Under the pieces are notes generated by a model. That model was given only the letters and a program-made list of their open reading frames with translations, made no database searches and was not told the origin of the DNA. Positions 37,399 through 49,457 of a DNA stretch of 64,000 nucleotides are shown here, piece after piece. The DNA is taken from the NCBI GenBank assembly GCA_022393335.1, contig JAJEKB010021269.1:523894-587893 (forward strand), given 5' to 3'. This stretch comes from Macrotrachela quadricornifera. Its lineage: Eukaryota; Rotifera; Eurotatoria; Philodinida; Philodinidae. The number at the start of each line of letters is the position of its first letter. Position 1 is the stretch's first letter. Both the position numbers and the translations under genes were made by a program.

Positions 37399-38180
37399 CT
37401 AACTTTCTAAAATATATACTCCATTACTATCTATGACATGTCGCCAGCGCTCTGGTAGAGAAAGGATTCCGCGTTTGTGAAAGTCCCGGAAGTTTTGGTT
37501 GAAAAAGTTGGCAAAGGCCATTTTGAAGTTGTTCTCGTTGTCGAATTTTTTCTCGTGTAGATGATTAGAGAGAGAACGGTACAAGTGGTAATATGTGGGA
37601 GCCAAATCTGGAGAATTAGATGGATGTGGAACCGTAACCCATCCGAGTCCCAATAATTTTTTCAGGCGTCAACTTTGCATTGTGAGGTGTGGTGGTGTCA
37701 TGCAAAAAATAAGTTCTGTTCTGCTTTCTCTTGAGTTTTACTGCAACTCAATCCAATTGTTGACAAAATATATCAGCAGTGATGGTGTAGCCAGCTGAAA
37801 GAAGTTCCCAATGAATAATCCCTTTTACACTCCATCAAATGTTCAACATAATCTTCTTTGGATGAAGATCATTTTTGGCCGTTGGTACACCGCTTTGTCC
37901 AGTTCTCAGTCACTGTCGCTTGCGTGTGTGGTTAACATACATCACCCACTTTCCATCATCAGTAATAAGATTATGAAGGTAATGATTGTTGCGATGAGAT
38001 GTCATTAATTCCATACAAGCGTCAAGTACGGATGGAGAATGCATTCTTGTCCATCGTACTGCATATATTCCTTGTTGCTTCTATTACTGTGTGACCCAAA
38101 CGGAATTTATGAAGCAAAAGCACACGCAGCTCCTTACGAAATATCTTTACTTCTAATCCACAATCAACATCCATATCCAT
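37399..38180 (-). pseudogene. mariner-family transposase, deleted and inactivated
   Basis: The minus strand carries, in order, an N-terminal helix-turn-helix piece (RKELRVLLLHKFRLGHTVIE, then a stop), a junction into LDACMELMTSHRN, the first catalytic block TDDGKWVMYVNH, WSVKGIIHWELLSAGYTI, the second block FLHDTTTPHNAK, and the C-terminal block SPDLAPTYYHLYRSL to LPERWRHVIDSNGVYI. Roughly 90 residues between the helix-turn-helix and the first catalytic block are absent compared with full-length mariners. Several in-frame stops and a one-base shift in an A-run near 37660 break the frame. The third catalytic aspartate (D34D position, normally in APSDYHLF) is Tyr here. Old, dead copy. Confidence 0.88.
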
Positions 38181-39296
38181 AGTTTTGTTGTTCTTCGAAA
38201 GATATTCGTACCCCCTATATATACCCTTAATATGGAAACATCTAGAACTTTCTCGACTGTCCTAGGAAATTTAAAAAAAACATCGAAATTTTCCTGCTAG
38301 CCCAATATCTCAATTTCGAAATTTTTAATAAAAATTGACATATTTTTGGGGTGGTGGTCTTAATCTATACATCTTTGCTGGAATCAATGATAAAAGTACT
38401 TCATTTCAGCACGAAAAAAGACTACTATGGCAATACATTACATGTACCATTCCCATTTCGCGCCACGCTCTAGCTACAAAATCAGAAAAAAATGCGCTAG
38501 TAATGGAGCTCCTAACAATGTAACTGATTGTGCAGATGGTTTTGCCGCAAACATTAATAGATAATTTTCTTCTACAATCATCAAATGTGCTACACAAACA
38601 GCCGATCACGCTCGTTCTCATATGCGCACACGTTGACATCATAACAATATTTCTCTCTTTACGCAACACGAATTTCTTGATCCACAAAACACGGCAACTT
38701 CAAAGTTAATCCAATATAACGAATCCGGACGGAAAATACTTTCCCTACGGACTCAAAATATTAGTATTTGGGATCAAAGTGCCAGTTTTTGCTCGATAAT
38801 TCCTCTTGGAACTGATACCAATCGATGTAGAATTACATTCTCCATTTAACCCAAGTGGTTTTAGAAATAACCCGACTAATATATTGAATCCGGACAAGAA
38901 AGGGCGAACATAATGCTAACTTTTCTCACGTAGAAAAATACTACAATCTTATATAAAGTAGAAGCCATTTACTGTTGATCACTATTATAGGGTATATATA
39001 AATTCTGAATTGAACAACATCTCAATGCATGATTGATCTCAAGCTAGGCCAGATAACATTCTAATCAAAAATATATTTGTGTAAATTTTTACATTATTCC
39101 AAGAGATATACGAAAATAAATTAATTCTAAAGTATACTAATTTATTAATCATTTGATTTTGTTCATTCGAAAGTAATAGTGAAGCTTTCGACCTATACAA
39201 AGACATATTGTAACAAAATTAAAATGATGAAATATATTTTTTTGCTATTACTACAGCTTTATTTTATTGCAATTACAATGACGAATTGAATAAGTA
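38181..39296. other. gene-free stretch
   Basis: No gene. GAATCCGGAC occurs twice (about 38720 and 38885) as a direct repeat; significance unknown. Confidence 0.35.
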
Positions 39297-39540
39297 GCGA
39301 TGTTCACACTACTACTTGATCATTCAGTTGTGTTTCATCTCATATAAAATACAAGTCTGTATTTGAGAAAAACAAGAGAGAAAAGATAAAATATAAGAAG
39401 CGTATTATAACACAAAAAAAAATAATTGTAAATCATTCGTAGATAAACGTAATAGCAAGGGGATGATACAAGGTATATCGATTGTGTAATAACATATAGA
39501 GAAAGAGAAGATATTATATCAAATTATGTGCGCATTGGCA
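39297..39540 (+). repeat. duplicated segment, copy without foldback insertion
   Basis: Collinear with 46811-46880 joined to 47858-48050: GATGTTCACACTACTACTTG / GATGTTCACTTTCACTATTT, then AGAAAAGATAAAATATAAGA / AGAAAAGATAAAAGATGAAA and ATCGATTGTGTAATAACATA / ATCGATTGTATAACAACATA. The copies are about 70% identical, so the duplication is old. Confidence 0.6.
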
Positions 39541-42169
39541 TATTTATTATTAATGCAAAATGATACAACGTAAAAAAAAGGTACGAAATCGTTTTTTTTT
39601 CTTTTCTTTTCGTTCTCCTTCGAGCATGAATAAGCATTGTGACGCGATCGAAATATGTCCTTTCTCTTACATATTAATGTTCATATACAAATCAAGGAGA
39701 ATGAAAAGAAAAGAAACAAAACGAAACGAAAACCGACGAAAAATGTTGTAAATACTTTTGCTTTCTATCACTTATTTTATGTTTAGAATAGTTTTTGATA
39801 TAAGTCGAAAGCTTCATTATTGATGTTGAATAAAATGAAATCCAATGGTTGACAAATTAATATACTTTTGAATTGTTTATATTTTAAAAAGTAGTTTCAA
39901 AAAGTAGGATTGAAAGCTTCTTTTATTTAGATCATTGTTATTCTTAAGAATAATATACCGAAAATAATCATTAGTGGAAAAACTCGAATACACACGTATT
40001 CTATACAGAATTTGATCATTTTCTTTTTCATTAATCTTGACTATATATCTGTCGTCAAAGATTTCAATTTTCCATGCGACAATAGATTTTGATTTTACCC
40101 ATATATATATTTATCCTTGGAAAAATCATTTTCAAAGCAATCAATGAATAAAATGAGATTAATTTACATGAGAGAAACGTTGAAATTTAGATTATATTTC
40201 ACAGAACAATTGCTGAGATTTCCACTGACTGCTAACATTGAAAATCTTGTATTTTTTCTTTTTATTTTAAACTTCATATGCATCGTTCGCTTATCTTTGC
40301 TGGAGTCGTTTAATATTACTTCATTATCAATTGTTCATCTTTCTTAAATAATCATATAAAGTAATATATTCTATGATTACAACTTAGACAACAGCTGTGA
40401 AATAATTTTTTTTTACATTTTCATAATTTGTCTGATTGATAATTATTATGAAAAAGCCTTTTACTATTTATAATAAAGTTAGAAAGAAGATATGAGAGAA
40501 ATTACCAAAAAATAATTTCGATATCATTTCATATCTTCAAATTTATTAGTTTAATTCGTGAAATGCATATAATTCCCACGTTTAAATCTGTCTGTTACAC
40601 AAGTTAACGAATTATTTAACGTATCAATTTATTTATTTGTACTTATTTTTGAAGTTAATCTTTAAATAAATAATATTTATCATTATCACTGGATAGAATC
40701 GTTATTTACTGAATAGTACTGACCAATCAGTTATTATTGAATAAGCACTACTTAATTATTGTATATTCCACAAAAGAAATGTTATTCTTCTACCATTTTT
40801 ATTTTTAAGCTATTATTTTTCGCTTCTCATCGAACATATTCTGATTCATCATCCATTTATTAATGCAGTATCACGAAAAAAAATTGATGACAAAAACAAA
40901 CCAACTATCAGTTAATCCTAGTTTAATCACATAAAAAATGAGTTGACATGCAAGCATTGAAAGCATGGTTAATGTCCTTCATTAGGAGAAAGAATGTAAC
41001 ATACAATCACATATTAAGCACCTGTACATATAAAAATGCTATTCATAAACCATTTATTACTAATAAAAAAATTTTGATCTTATACAATGAGCTAATAACT
41101 TCTTACAAAATCAATATTGTTAATAAATTTGAGAAGAATATTTTTAAAACTCATATCAAGATACTCCATTCAATATTTGAATATTTTTCGAATTATATAA
41201 TCAACAGTTAAAGATTATTATTGTTACACAAGCAAATATTCTTAATTTAAAGAAACTTCAAAAGAAACAAGGTAAAATATTTGTATTCATCTGATCATAT
41301 TTTCGAAGCTAAAATATCATTCGTTTTATGAGTTTTTAGATCTGAATCCATTAGAAGTATTTTATTCTGCAGTGTGTAGAAACTTTTTCCGTTTCACTAG
41401 TACTTCACATTAGAAGTAATATCGTCATTTTGTTATTCATAAACAAGATACAAGTTAGATCAAAAAATTTTTAAAAAGAATTAAATAAATTTCTCATTAG
41501 TCTACGTTCCAGATAAAAATGACCTTAAAGGCTTAAGGACATTTTCATTCGCTTTAATGACAGATTCTTGCCATTCTTAAGTCATTGTTTCAATCTTAAG
41601 AATAGATATTACATTCGTTGTATTCCATATATTTTTTAATAATCGGAATTTATAGAAAACGATAAAACTGATTGTAAATATATAAACTGTAAGGCATTAT
41701 CGAATTTCAAACATTTATTGTAGAATATCTTAGGTATATCAGTCAACAACTCAAATAGCTTAACACTTAATTTGTTATTTTTTTTTCTTAATGATATTTT
41801 TTAACGAAAAGATAATTTTTTTTTGTATTAAAACCGATCTATTAATTAATAAAATGAAAAGTCTGGAACATTTTGTATTATGTTTAAGTCAATCTTCACT
41901 TAAATGCATTTTAATAAATCATATATATTTATTTACTAAATGGCACATAAACAGTTAAAGTATTGGTGTTTTCAAAACTTTCCTGCTTTTCTTCATTTGT
42001 TCGAGACATTTTCTGTCAAAAGATTTATTTTGAAATTTTTTGCAAATCCATATACAATTCGATTTAAAGCCCGTTGTTAGGTAAAAAGGTTGTAGTAAAT
42101 TCAGAGTTTTCCGCATGCTATATTCTTTTCTTACATATGTGTACATTGTAATATGTTAATATGAACAGT
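39541..42169. other. gene-free AT-rich stretch
   Basis: About 2.6 kb with no supported gene. The open frame at 40948-41211 is rich in Lys, Ile and Asn as expected from AT-rich DNA and has no family feature. Confidence 0.4.
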
Positions 42170-42870
42170 ATATACTGGATGTTTCCGATCTATTCTATGC
42201 TGGTGATCGATCAATTCGTCGCATGAAAAATCATCGCGCACAAGTTGGCGGCGTATACTGAATAGCTGTGAGAGACAATAATAATTAAATTAAAAGATTT
42301 AACCTAATCATTTACTGTGTCTATCACTTATTTCAGTGGTGTCATATGAGCTCTGTTGACTAGCACGCAAAATACTAAGATTTGCTTAAAACTTGTCCAA
42401 AAATTAAGTCATAAGTTTAACAGTTACAGAACATGTTTTAAGTAGAAAATAGTTATTGATCAGTTAGCTCAAATTCTAAGCAGCACCCTACTTGATTTTT
42501 GAGTAGTTACTCAATATAAAAGCATACTTGGAAAATATAAAATGAGTTGTAGAAAAAAGTTGTGAAATCAATTCCTTTTGTTTTTTTCTCAAAAGTTCCT
42601 AGGTAAATACTTTATTCGTAGTTCTCTACGAAATGTAGCCTGATTTGTCCGCAAAGATCAAACACTTAGGTCAGTTTCGGGCAGATAGACCTAATGGCTC
42701 TTTATAAAAATTCCGAGATGAGAGATAAATACAAAAATGAGTTGGGTTAATTTTCTTAATTTAATTATAATTCTCTCTCTCTGACTATCCGGTATATATC
42801 ATCAATCTGTACACAAAGAAATTTCCATTGCGACGAATTGATCGACGATGAATAGAACGCAAAGAATGGA
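42170..42870. repeat. foldback element 10, degenerate
   Basis: CGATCAATTCGTCGCATG (about 42208) is mirrored by CATTGCGACGAATTGATCG (about 42827), and the inner stretch TAATTAAATTAAAAGATTTA by TTAATTTAATTATAATTC. Arms of 120-150 bp are roughly 70% alike and enclose about 450 bp without a gene. Confidence 0.6.
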
Positions 42871-44029
42871 TATAGCGTCTTCTATGCTAGAATTTGGTTT
42901 GTCAAACTATTATTATTATAGAGATAAAATTATTACCGAAATCACATAAAGAGAATAATTGTGTAAGTCGACTTGCAATATAAATGGAACAAACAAATAA
43001 ACATCAGCTTTATTTAGCAAAAATATAACTATTTTCTTCCACTAATCATTTATTGTAAAAATGATAAATGAAGAAGATTTTACTATGAAACTATACAGAA
43101 AATATTTTTTTTCCATTTACTACTGATCATAAATTGGTATCATGTATCAGCTCCATACTTGGTAATTAATGAATAAAAAGTCATTCTATTGTATCACTTC
43201 CAATAAAGTCTTCTTCATTTATTATTTTTATAATAAACGATAGTTGGATTCAAATATTTATATTTTCTTATATAACTTTGGGATAATAACCTTCGTCATA
43301 TCACTCTTTTCACGTCTTATATATGAATAAAAATACATATATTTTATTTATTACTTATTTTCGAAATGATTAAAAATTTCAGAAAGTGCATTTATAATAT
43401 GACTCGAATTAAATGCTTCATGGTCTTATGTTGTGAAAAAATTGACACTCGTCTATGTAAAATACTCTGCTGAAAGATCAAGTTTGAAATTAGTTATTTT
43501 TGATCAAAAATCAAAAATCGAATGAGTTTAACTCGATGATCATCAATTATTTTACAGTAAAATATGAATTTTTCTATTTTTTAATGTGACTTTTTTTTGT
43601 AATAATTTTTATATAGACTTCTGTGGTTTTGCGTAAAAATAATTATCTGCCAACTGAATAAATGTTATCATTACATTGTTTCTTCACGTGACACACTCAT
43701 ACATTTCTTTTTATATCTACGCGTTACGATCGATGAGAAAAAATTGATCAAATATTTCTTTTTCTTCTTCTATTTTGAAACAAGCTAAACAAATAACAGA
43801 ATGCAAGAGTTATAACTAATATCTTCAAAGCAGTTCGTAATGAATGCGTTACAATATGTATATAAAATTTCTACATTTAAGATCACATTATTTACGATCT
43901 CAGAATTTGTATTATATTGGTAATGCTCATGTCTTTATAAGAGCAATAGACAAGCAACTTAATTCTAGATAAGAAATATCTGGGCATTCAGTATATACTT
44001 CTGAAAAATCATGGTTCGTATCCCTTGTC
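42871..44029. other. gene-free AT-rich stretch
   Basis: Nothing supported. Confidence 0.4.
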
Positions 44030-44210
44030 GTGAAAATCGCCGCGATTTTGCCGATTTTGAAAAAAGTCGGTGTAAAATCGTAATTAATCGTATTTAGTAC
44101 GAAAATCGGTGATTAAATCAGATTTTCTCATGATTATGGTGTAAAAACGATATATTCAAAATCAACAATAAATTAGGATGATAAGTCACGATTTAATCAT
44201 TGATTTTGAC
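44030..44210. repeat. cluster of AAAATCG/CGATTTT motifs
   Basis: At least eight occurrences of AAAATCG, GATTTT or one-base variants lie within about 180 bp in both orientations (GAAAATCGCCGCGATTTTGC; GTAAAATCGTAATTAATCG; CGAAAATCGGTGATTAAATC). Probably a degenerate short satellite or hairpin series. Confidence 0.4.
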
Positions 44211-44319
44211 AACTAATTGTTTTAGAGATTTGAAGCTGAAAATTAGATTTTTTTTCGTATGGATCTCACTGCTATGACTCGAGGAAGATTAAACGATTCT
44301 AAATAATAATTGAACTGAA

Positions 44320-45095
44320 CTTACAAGGGAAGGACCCAAAGTGATGATCCGAGTTGAAGACTGATATTATGTGGACTTGCTACACTAAGTATTCTGATAT
44401 CAAGTATGAAACAATTATCTGTTGAGGCCTGTCCACTGAGAATCTATAGTCAAAATGTTTTCTCATTATATAATAAGCTGACAGTAATGTAAAATTATAG
44501 TGCTTCTTATTTTTTTTTTTAAACATATATTTCTAGATTCCATTGTTAACGCTGATCATGAATATCTCGTTATTTTTTCAGTTTTAACAAAGTCTTCATG
44601 AGGAAAAATGTTTACTTTTCTCAATGAACATGTAGTATGTGATAAAGATATAAAAGACATTTCTGAATTCAATTTCATATAAAGAATTCAAAACTCATAT
44701 TGATAAAAACGAAAAGTAAAATGGTGATGAATTGAATGTTGTATTTCTATAAGTAAACATTTTTTGCAATTTTAGACATTCTTCCGGTATTTTGCATTTT
44801 TCTCCACGAAGACTTTGTTAAATTGAAAAAATAGCAAGATATTTGTGATTAGCGTTAAAAACTAAATCTAGAAATATATGTTTAAAAAAAAAAAATAAGA
44901 AGCACTATAATTTTACATTACTGTCAGCTTATTATATAATGAGAAAACGTTTTGACTATAGATTCTCAGTGGACAGGCCTCAACAGATAATTGTTTCATA
45001 GTTGACATCAGAATACTTAGTGTAGCAAATCCACATAATATCAGTGTTCAATTCGGATCATCACTTCGGAACCTTTCCTTGTCAGACGAACTGAC
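44320..45095. repeat. foldback element 5
   Basis: Arms of about 310 bp are almost exact mirrors: GTTGAGGCCTGTCCACTGAG (44422) pairs with CTCAGTGGACAGGCCTCAAC (44966), and ATTATATAATAAGCTGACAG with CTGTCAGCTTATTATATAAT. Identity is about 90% toward the middle of the arms and declines at both outer ends. The central spacer is about 160 bp (44610-44780). No gene. Confidence 0.88.
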
Positions 45096-45824
45096 TTTTT
45101 ACTTTGAAATTCAGAACGTTTAGTCCAGATTCAAAATATCTTTTTCATAGGAAAGAAATTATCTATTTTAGATATTGTTTTAGATCAAACAATTATTTTT
45201 TGATTCAAGATTTTATTATGAATTAAATTTTTTGGTGAATTTTTTAAATCTTAAAGTGATATCAAAAAGAATAAACTGTCTTGATCTTTACCGATGAGAT
45301 CTTATGTCATTAGCTTTGCTATCATACTTTTCAATTAGGACAGAGAGATCTTTCCGTGTTTTAGATGTAGACTTCTTAGGCAAAATGATCATACGTTTTA
45401 TGTTTTCAAAGAAAAATTCAATTCGAATATAAGCATGAACTTTTCTTGAATGCTCGTTTCATCAATTGTTTGCTAATTTAGTTATACATTCTATTAGTAT
45501 TCGTAGTTTCAGTTTTTTTTTGTATATTTTGGTCATGTAGAATAATGTATATATTGATTTTTTCGAATAAAACTATTCGTTTTCTTCATATCAGCAATAA
45601 GAATTTTTGACTATATTTGTCCTAAACAACTTGAAATTCGTTAAATCAAGCATATTATTAGTATAAAGAAGAGCAATCATCGATCAAAAGATCACAAATT
45701 TATCATATAAATTGTCAAACTTATCGAGAAAAATTGGTCATAAATCGCATTAAAATTCATGCTTATCGTTTCGATGGATCGCCATTACCCGACATTTTTT
45801 TACGGTTTTCGAAGGCATAGGATT
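45096..45824. other. gene-free stretch
   Basis: Nothing supported. Confidence 0.35.
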
Positions 45825-46250
45825 CTAATTATTACTTTGGTTGTGTGGAACACTTTGTTTTTTAAAATAGATTACATATTCTAAAAGCAAAAGAGTTTTC
45901 TCTCGATATTTATATAATTTTTGTTGTTTGCATTTAATGAAAAATAAAGATGGATAGTATTTTGGTACTATTGTAGCATACATTTTTGCGTACTCAAAAG
46001 GTAAATACATTATAGAATTGCCCAGTGTGTCTGGTTGGTCAGCCGTACATACGATAACTCCTTCAAAATGTTGTTCGATTGTGATGAAATTTTGCAAATA
46101 GAATTGCCTCATCAATATTTCGGTCGAATTCGAGGATGAGAATGGATTGTAAAGAAATTGCTGAGTTATAGCAGAAAATGTTATTATTCCTTGTACTTTT
46201 CTATGCGAACATTGGCTTATCTCGATTATTGTGAAAGCACCTTTAGGTTC
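45825..46250 (-). CDS. possible coding exon or gene relic, unknown
   Basis: The minus strand is open for 142 codons from just after a stop at 46253 to a stop at 45825, unusually long for this composition. The internal part from the ATG at 46115 reads MRQFYLQNFITIEQHFEGVI, then VCTADQPDTLGN and AKMYATIVPKYYPSLFF, with ordinary protein-like composition; upstream residues include GIITFSAITQQFLYNPFSSS. No family is recognised and no start, signal peptide or clear splice partner was found. It may be the last exon of a gene whose other exons I cannot identify, or a relic. Confidence 0.35.
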   Translation of the reverse strand, partial: EPKGAFTIIEISQCSHRKVQGIITFSAITQQFLYNPFSSSNSTEILMRQFYLQNFITIEQHFEGVIVCTADQPDTLGNSIMYLPFEYAKMYATIVPKYYPSLFFIKCKQQKLYKYREKTLLLLEYVIYFKKQSVPHNQSNN

Positions 46251-46810
46251 TCAAGTCTTATATTAAATATTATAAAGATATCTTTAGGTACTCTAGTGTT
46301 ATGTTATAAAAATCAATTATAATGTCATAGTGGAGTATATTAAGGCACACAAAAGAGTAAACTACCGCAAGTTAGCTTCTATCATTGAGAAAGAGACACC
46401 TAAATGGAAAAAGAATTTATACAATCAAGGAACATCGTAGATCGTCTCGATTCACACTGTTTGTTATATACCATTCAATAAAGAACTTCACATACTGGAA
46501 AATGTTATATAAAATATTAGAGAACAGCAATGCTAAGTCATCAATGGCAAAAATACTTATTTGAGCTGAAACCGATGACTATTCCCTTATGAGTGAATGA
46601 ATTGCAAGAACAGCACTGGCATATGTAGATCGTGTCGATCTTTATCGACTTGATACTGAGATACAATGATCAGCCTAGACGAATGCGTCATCATAGCCAA
46701 TCTAGTTACTTTTTCAAGTACATATAACATTCGAATTTATATTCGAGGTTTCCACACTTTTTATAAACACAGTGACAAACTAGAGGGATAATGTTATTTT
46801 TCTCTTCAGT
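46251..46810. other. gene-free stretch
   Basis: Nothing supported. Confidence 0.35.
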
Positions 46811-48050
46811 GTATGATGTTCACTTTCACTATTTCATCATTCAGGTGTTTGGTAGAACATATGCAACACAGATTTACCAGGCTAGTCACAATAAATGGTC
46901 CTCTTAGTATTTTAAAGGTTTCTTCCTTATTTTTCTTTACGAGTAAGAAATCTTTTTTATTAAAAGATGGAGCTTAAAATTCTCTACAAAATCATATACT
47001 TCTAAACTGAAAATCTTCTTATAAAAAATATTTGAAAAAAGATGAAAAATAAAAACATACAAAATATTCTACTTTCAAACTAGTTAGACATAATGAATAA
47101 CTATGTGTTGTATGTAAGTTTTATCACTTTACCATGTTAAAAATATGAATCATACGAAAAGATACAGCATGAAAAGCTGTACAATTCATTTAAAATCGAT
47201 TATTTAATAATTTCACTTTTCATTCCCAAAATAAATATAACATTGAACAATCAGATTTTGACTGCGTGAAAATGAATTTTTTTAAGTACACAATAAATTT
47301 GATTTTTCTTATTTGATCTTGTTATTGTTCGATATGGTTTATTAAAAAGAAATAAAATATGTCACAAGATGCAGCGTGAAAAGCACTACAATTTACCAAG
47401 AACAATCATAAGAAAATAAGATGGAAAAAAATTAATTCATCGTGCACTTTAAAAAAATTCATTCCCATGTGGTCAAAATCTGATTGCTCAAAGTTATGTT
47501 TATTTTGAAAATTAAAAGTGGAATTATTAAATAATCCATCTTATATAAATTGTACAGCTTTTCATTCTGTATCTTTTCATATAATTTGTATTTTTAATAT
47601 GATGATGTGATAAAACTTACCATGCAAAGTATAGTTATTCATTATGTCTAATTAGTTTCAAAGTAGAGTATTTTGTCTGTTTTTATTTTTCATCTTTTTT
47701 CAAATATTTTTTAAGAAGATTTTCAGTTTAAAAGTATAAGGTTTCGTAGAGAATTTCAAACTCCATCTTTTGGTAAAAAAAATTTCTTAATCATAAAGAA
47801 AATAAAAGAGAAATCTTTAAAATTCTAAGAGGGCCATTTATTTTGGCTCACCCGGTATACACGAAAAAAGTGAATAAGAAAAGATAAAAGATGAAAAGAA
47901 TACTATGGCACTAAATAATGATGTTGAATCATGCATAGATAATCATAAGAGTAACGCGATTGTATAAACTACTATCGATTGTATAACAACATATAAAGAA
48001 AGGAAAGGTATCACATAAGATGTTATGCTCATTGGTGCAGCCTTCTTATG
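46811..48050 (+). repeat. duplicated segment, copy interrupted by foldback element 6
   Basis: Flanks at 46811-46880 and 47858-48050 together correspond to the uninterrupted segment at 39297-39540. The break in similarity coincides with the TA-flanked ends of foldback element 6. Confidence 0.6.
46875..47857. repeat. foldback element 6 with TA-flanked ends
   Basis: Starts TACCAGGCTAGTCACAATAA and ends with the mirror of TACCGGGTGAGCCAAAATAA, followed inward by CCTCTTAG and TTTTAAAG in both arms. The arms run about 430 bp each (mirror pairs include CAGATTTTGACTGCGTGAAA with TGTGGTCAAAATCTGATTGC and GATACAGCATGAAAAGCTGT with ACAGCTTTTCATTCTGTATC) around a centre near 47365, so the element is essentially one giant hairpin. 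No gene. TA ends fit a Tc1/mariner-type target. Confidence 0.88.
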
Positions 48051-48238
48051 ACTTGACATAATAAATCAAGTACAATGAAGACGCATACATGTAAAAATTT
48101 TCACAAATATCATTCTGTCACTGTCATTAAAATTAGTACGCTAATATTTTCTTTATCACTAAAGAAGTGCTTTTTAAAAGAAAATAATTACATACATTGT
48201 ACTAGAATTTGACGTTCTCTATCAGTCAATATATCTAT

Positions 48239-48570
48239 GGGCGTGACCAACTGTCACGAGGTCCCATCAATGTTTTTTTCTATTGTAAGGATAAAACATA
48301 CTAGTGTTCGGGCCATGTGAGAGGGGGTCATAGATAACCCTGAATTGGATTGAACAACATCATGTTTTACCCTTACAATAGTAGGGAAAAGCCGCCAGCT
48401 CATCATGTGAGATGGTACTTTGCTCTACTATTGTAAGGGTAAAACATGACGTTGTTCAATCCAATTCAGGGTTATCTATGACCTCCTCTCATATGGCCCG
48501 AACACTAGTATGTTTTATCCTTACAATAGAAAAAAACATTGATGGGGCCATCTGACAGTTGGTCACGCCC
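48239..48570. repeat. foldback element 7, compact near-perfect hairpin
   Basis: Ends are GGGCGTGACCAACTGTCA and its mirror. Arms of about 145 bp are over 90% identical: GGATAAAACATACTAGTGTT pairs with AACACTAGTATGTTTTATCC, and GATAACCCTGAATTGGATTG with CAATCCAATTCAGGGTTATC. The loop is about 40 bp (AAGCCGCCAGCTCATC). High identity suggests the youngest hairpin in the window, or ongoing arm-to-arm repair. Confidence 0.92.
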
Positions 48571-48785
48571 CTATATATTGTCCGGACTGTATCTATTCAG
48601 AACAGAATAAAATATATTGAACACACTCTCAACTCAAAAGCAGAAAAAATCTGTGTCTTTTTAGTCTTTGTAAATTATAGATAGTATAAAGAGGCTTTTT
48701 GACAACAGTGTAATAATTCATTCTTATAAATCTTTAAAATTTCAATCTTTCTATATATCCTTCTCTTTTGGTATATATATATATA

Positions 48786-49457
48786 TATGGGTAAATCCAT
48801 GAAGACCCAATCACTTTTTTGAAATTTGTTTTTACCAGCTTTTCTCTGGTAGTTAGGCGGGTAGTTAACAGAAAATAAGTTTGATTGAAAAAATTCCAAG
48901 GTCATACTTGATATAGTAGAAATTCAAGCTAATTTGTCGGAACAACTATGATGATGATCGATCACTATGGTTATTCGAATGTTTTGAGCTCATATTTTAG
49001 GTATAGATAAGTGAATATTGGTCTAGCAAAACTTTCAAAGGATTTTAATTTTCAATGGGTATTTACTGAAATGTCATATTTTTAAGCAGAATGAGTTTTA
49101 CACAATCAGCAAGAAACCCCATTTTTCATATAAAATGTATACATTTTGCTTTGCTTAAAAATGTGATATTTCGGTAAGAATCCATCAAAAGTAGAAATTC
49201 TTTGGAAATTTTGCTAGTTCAGTATCCACCCATTTATATCTAAAATATGAGCTCGCAAAATTCGAATAACCATAGTGATCGATCATCGTTATAGTTGTTC
49301 CGACAAACTAGCTTGGATTTCTACTATATTAGGTATGATCTTGGAATTTCTTTCGACCAAATTTGTTTTCTCTTGACTACTTGTCTAACTAGCAGAAAAA
49401 AGATAATAAAAAATATTTTTTCCATAAAATGGTTAGGTCTCCATGGATTTGCCCATA
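48786..49457. repeat. foldback element 8 with TA-flanked ends
   Basis: Starts TATGGGTAAATCCATGAAGA and ends with the mirror of TATGGGCAAATCCATGGAGA. Arms of about 310 bp mirror each other (GTCGGAACAACTATGATGAT with TCGTTATAGTTGTTCCGACA; GATCGATCACTATGGTTATT with AATAACCATAGTGATCGATC) around a centre near 49125. No gene; open frames inside are arm shadows. Confidence 0.88.

Noticed and set aside
40948..41211. 87-codon plus-strand open frame
   Set aside because: Lys/Ile/Asn-rich as expected by chance in this composition; no domain, signal peptide or conservation evidence.
48770..48790. TA dinucleotide run as a possible microsatellite feature
   Set aside because: Only about nine repeats; it is better explained as the flank of the TA-ended foldback element 8.
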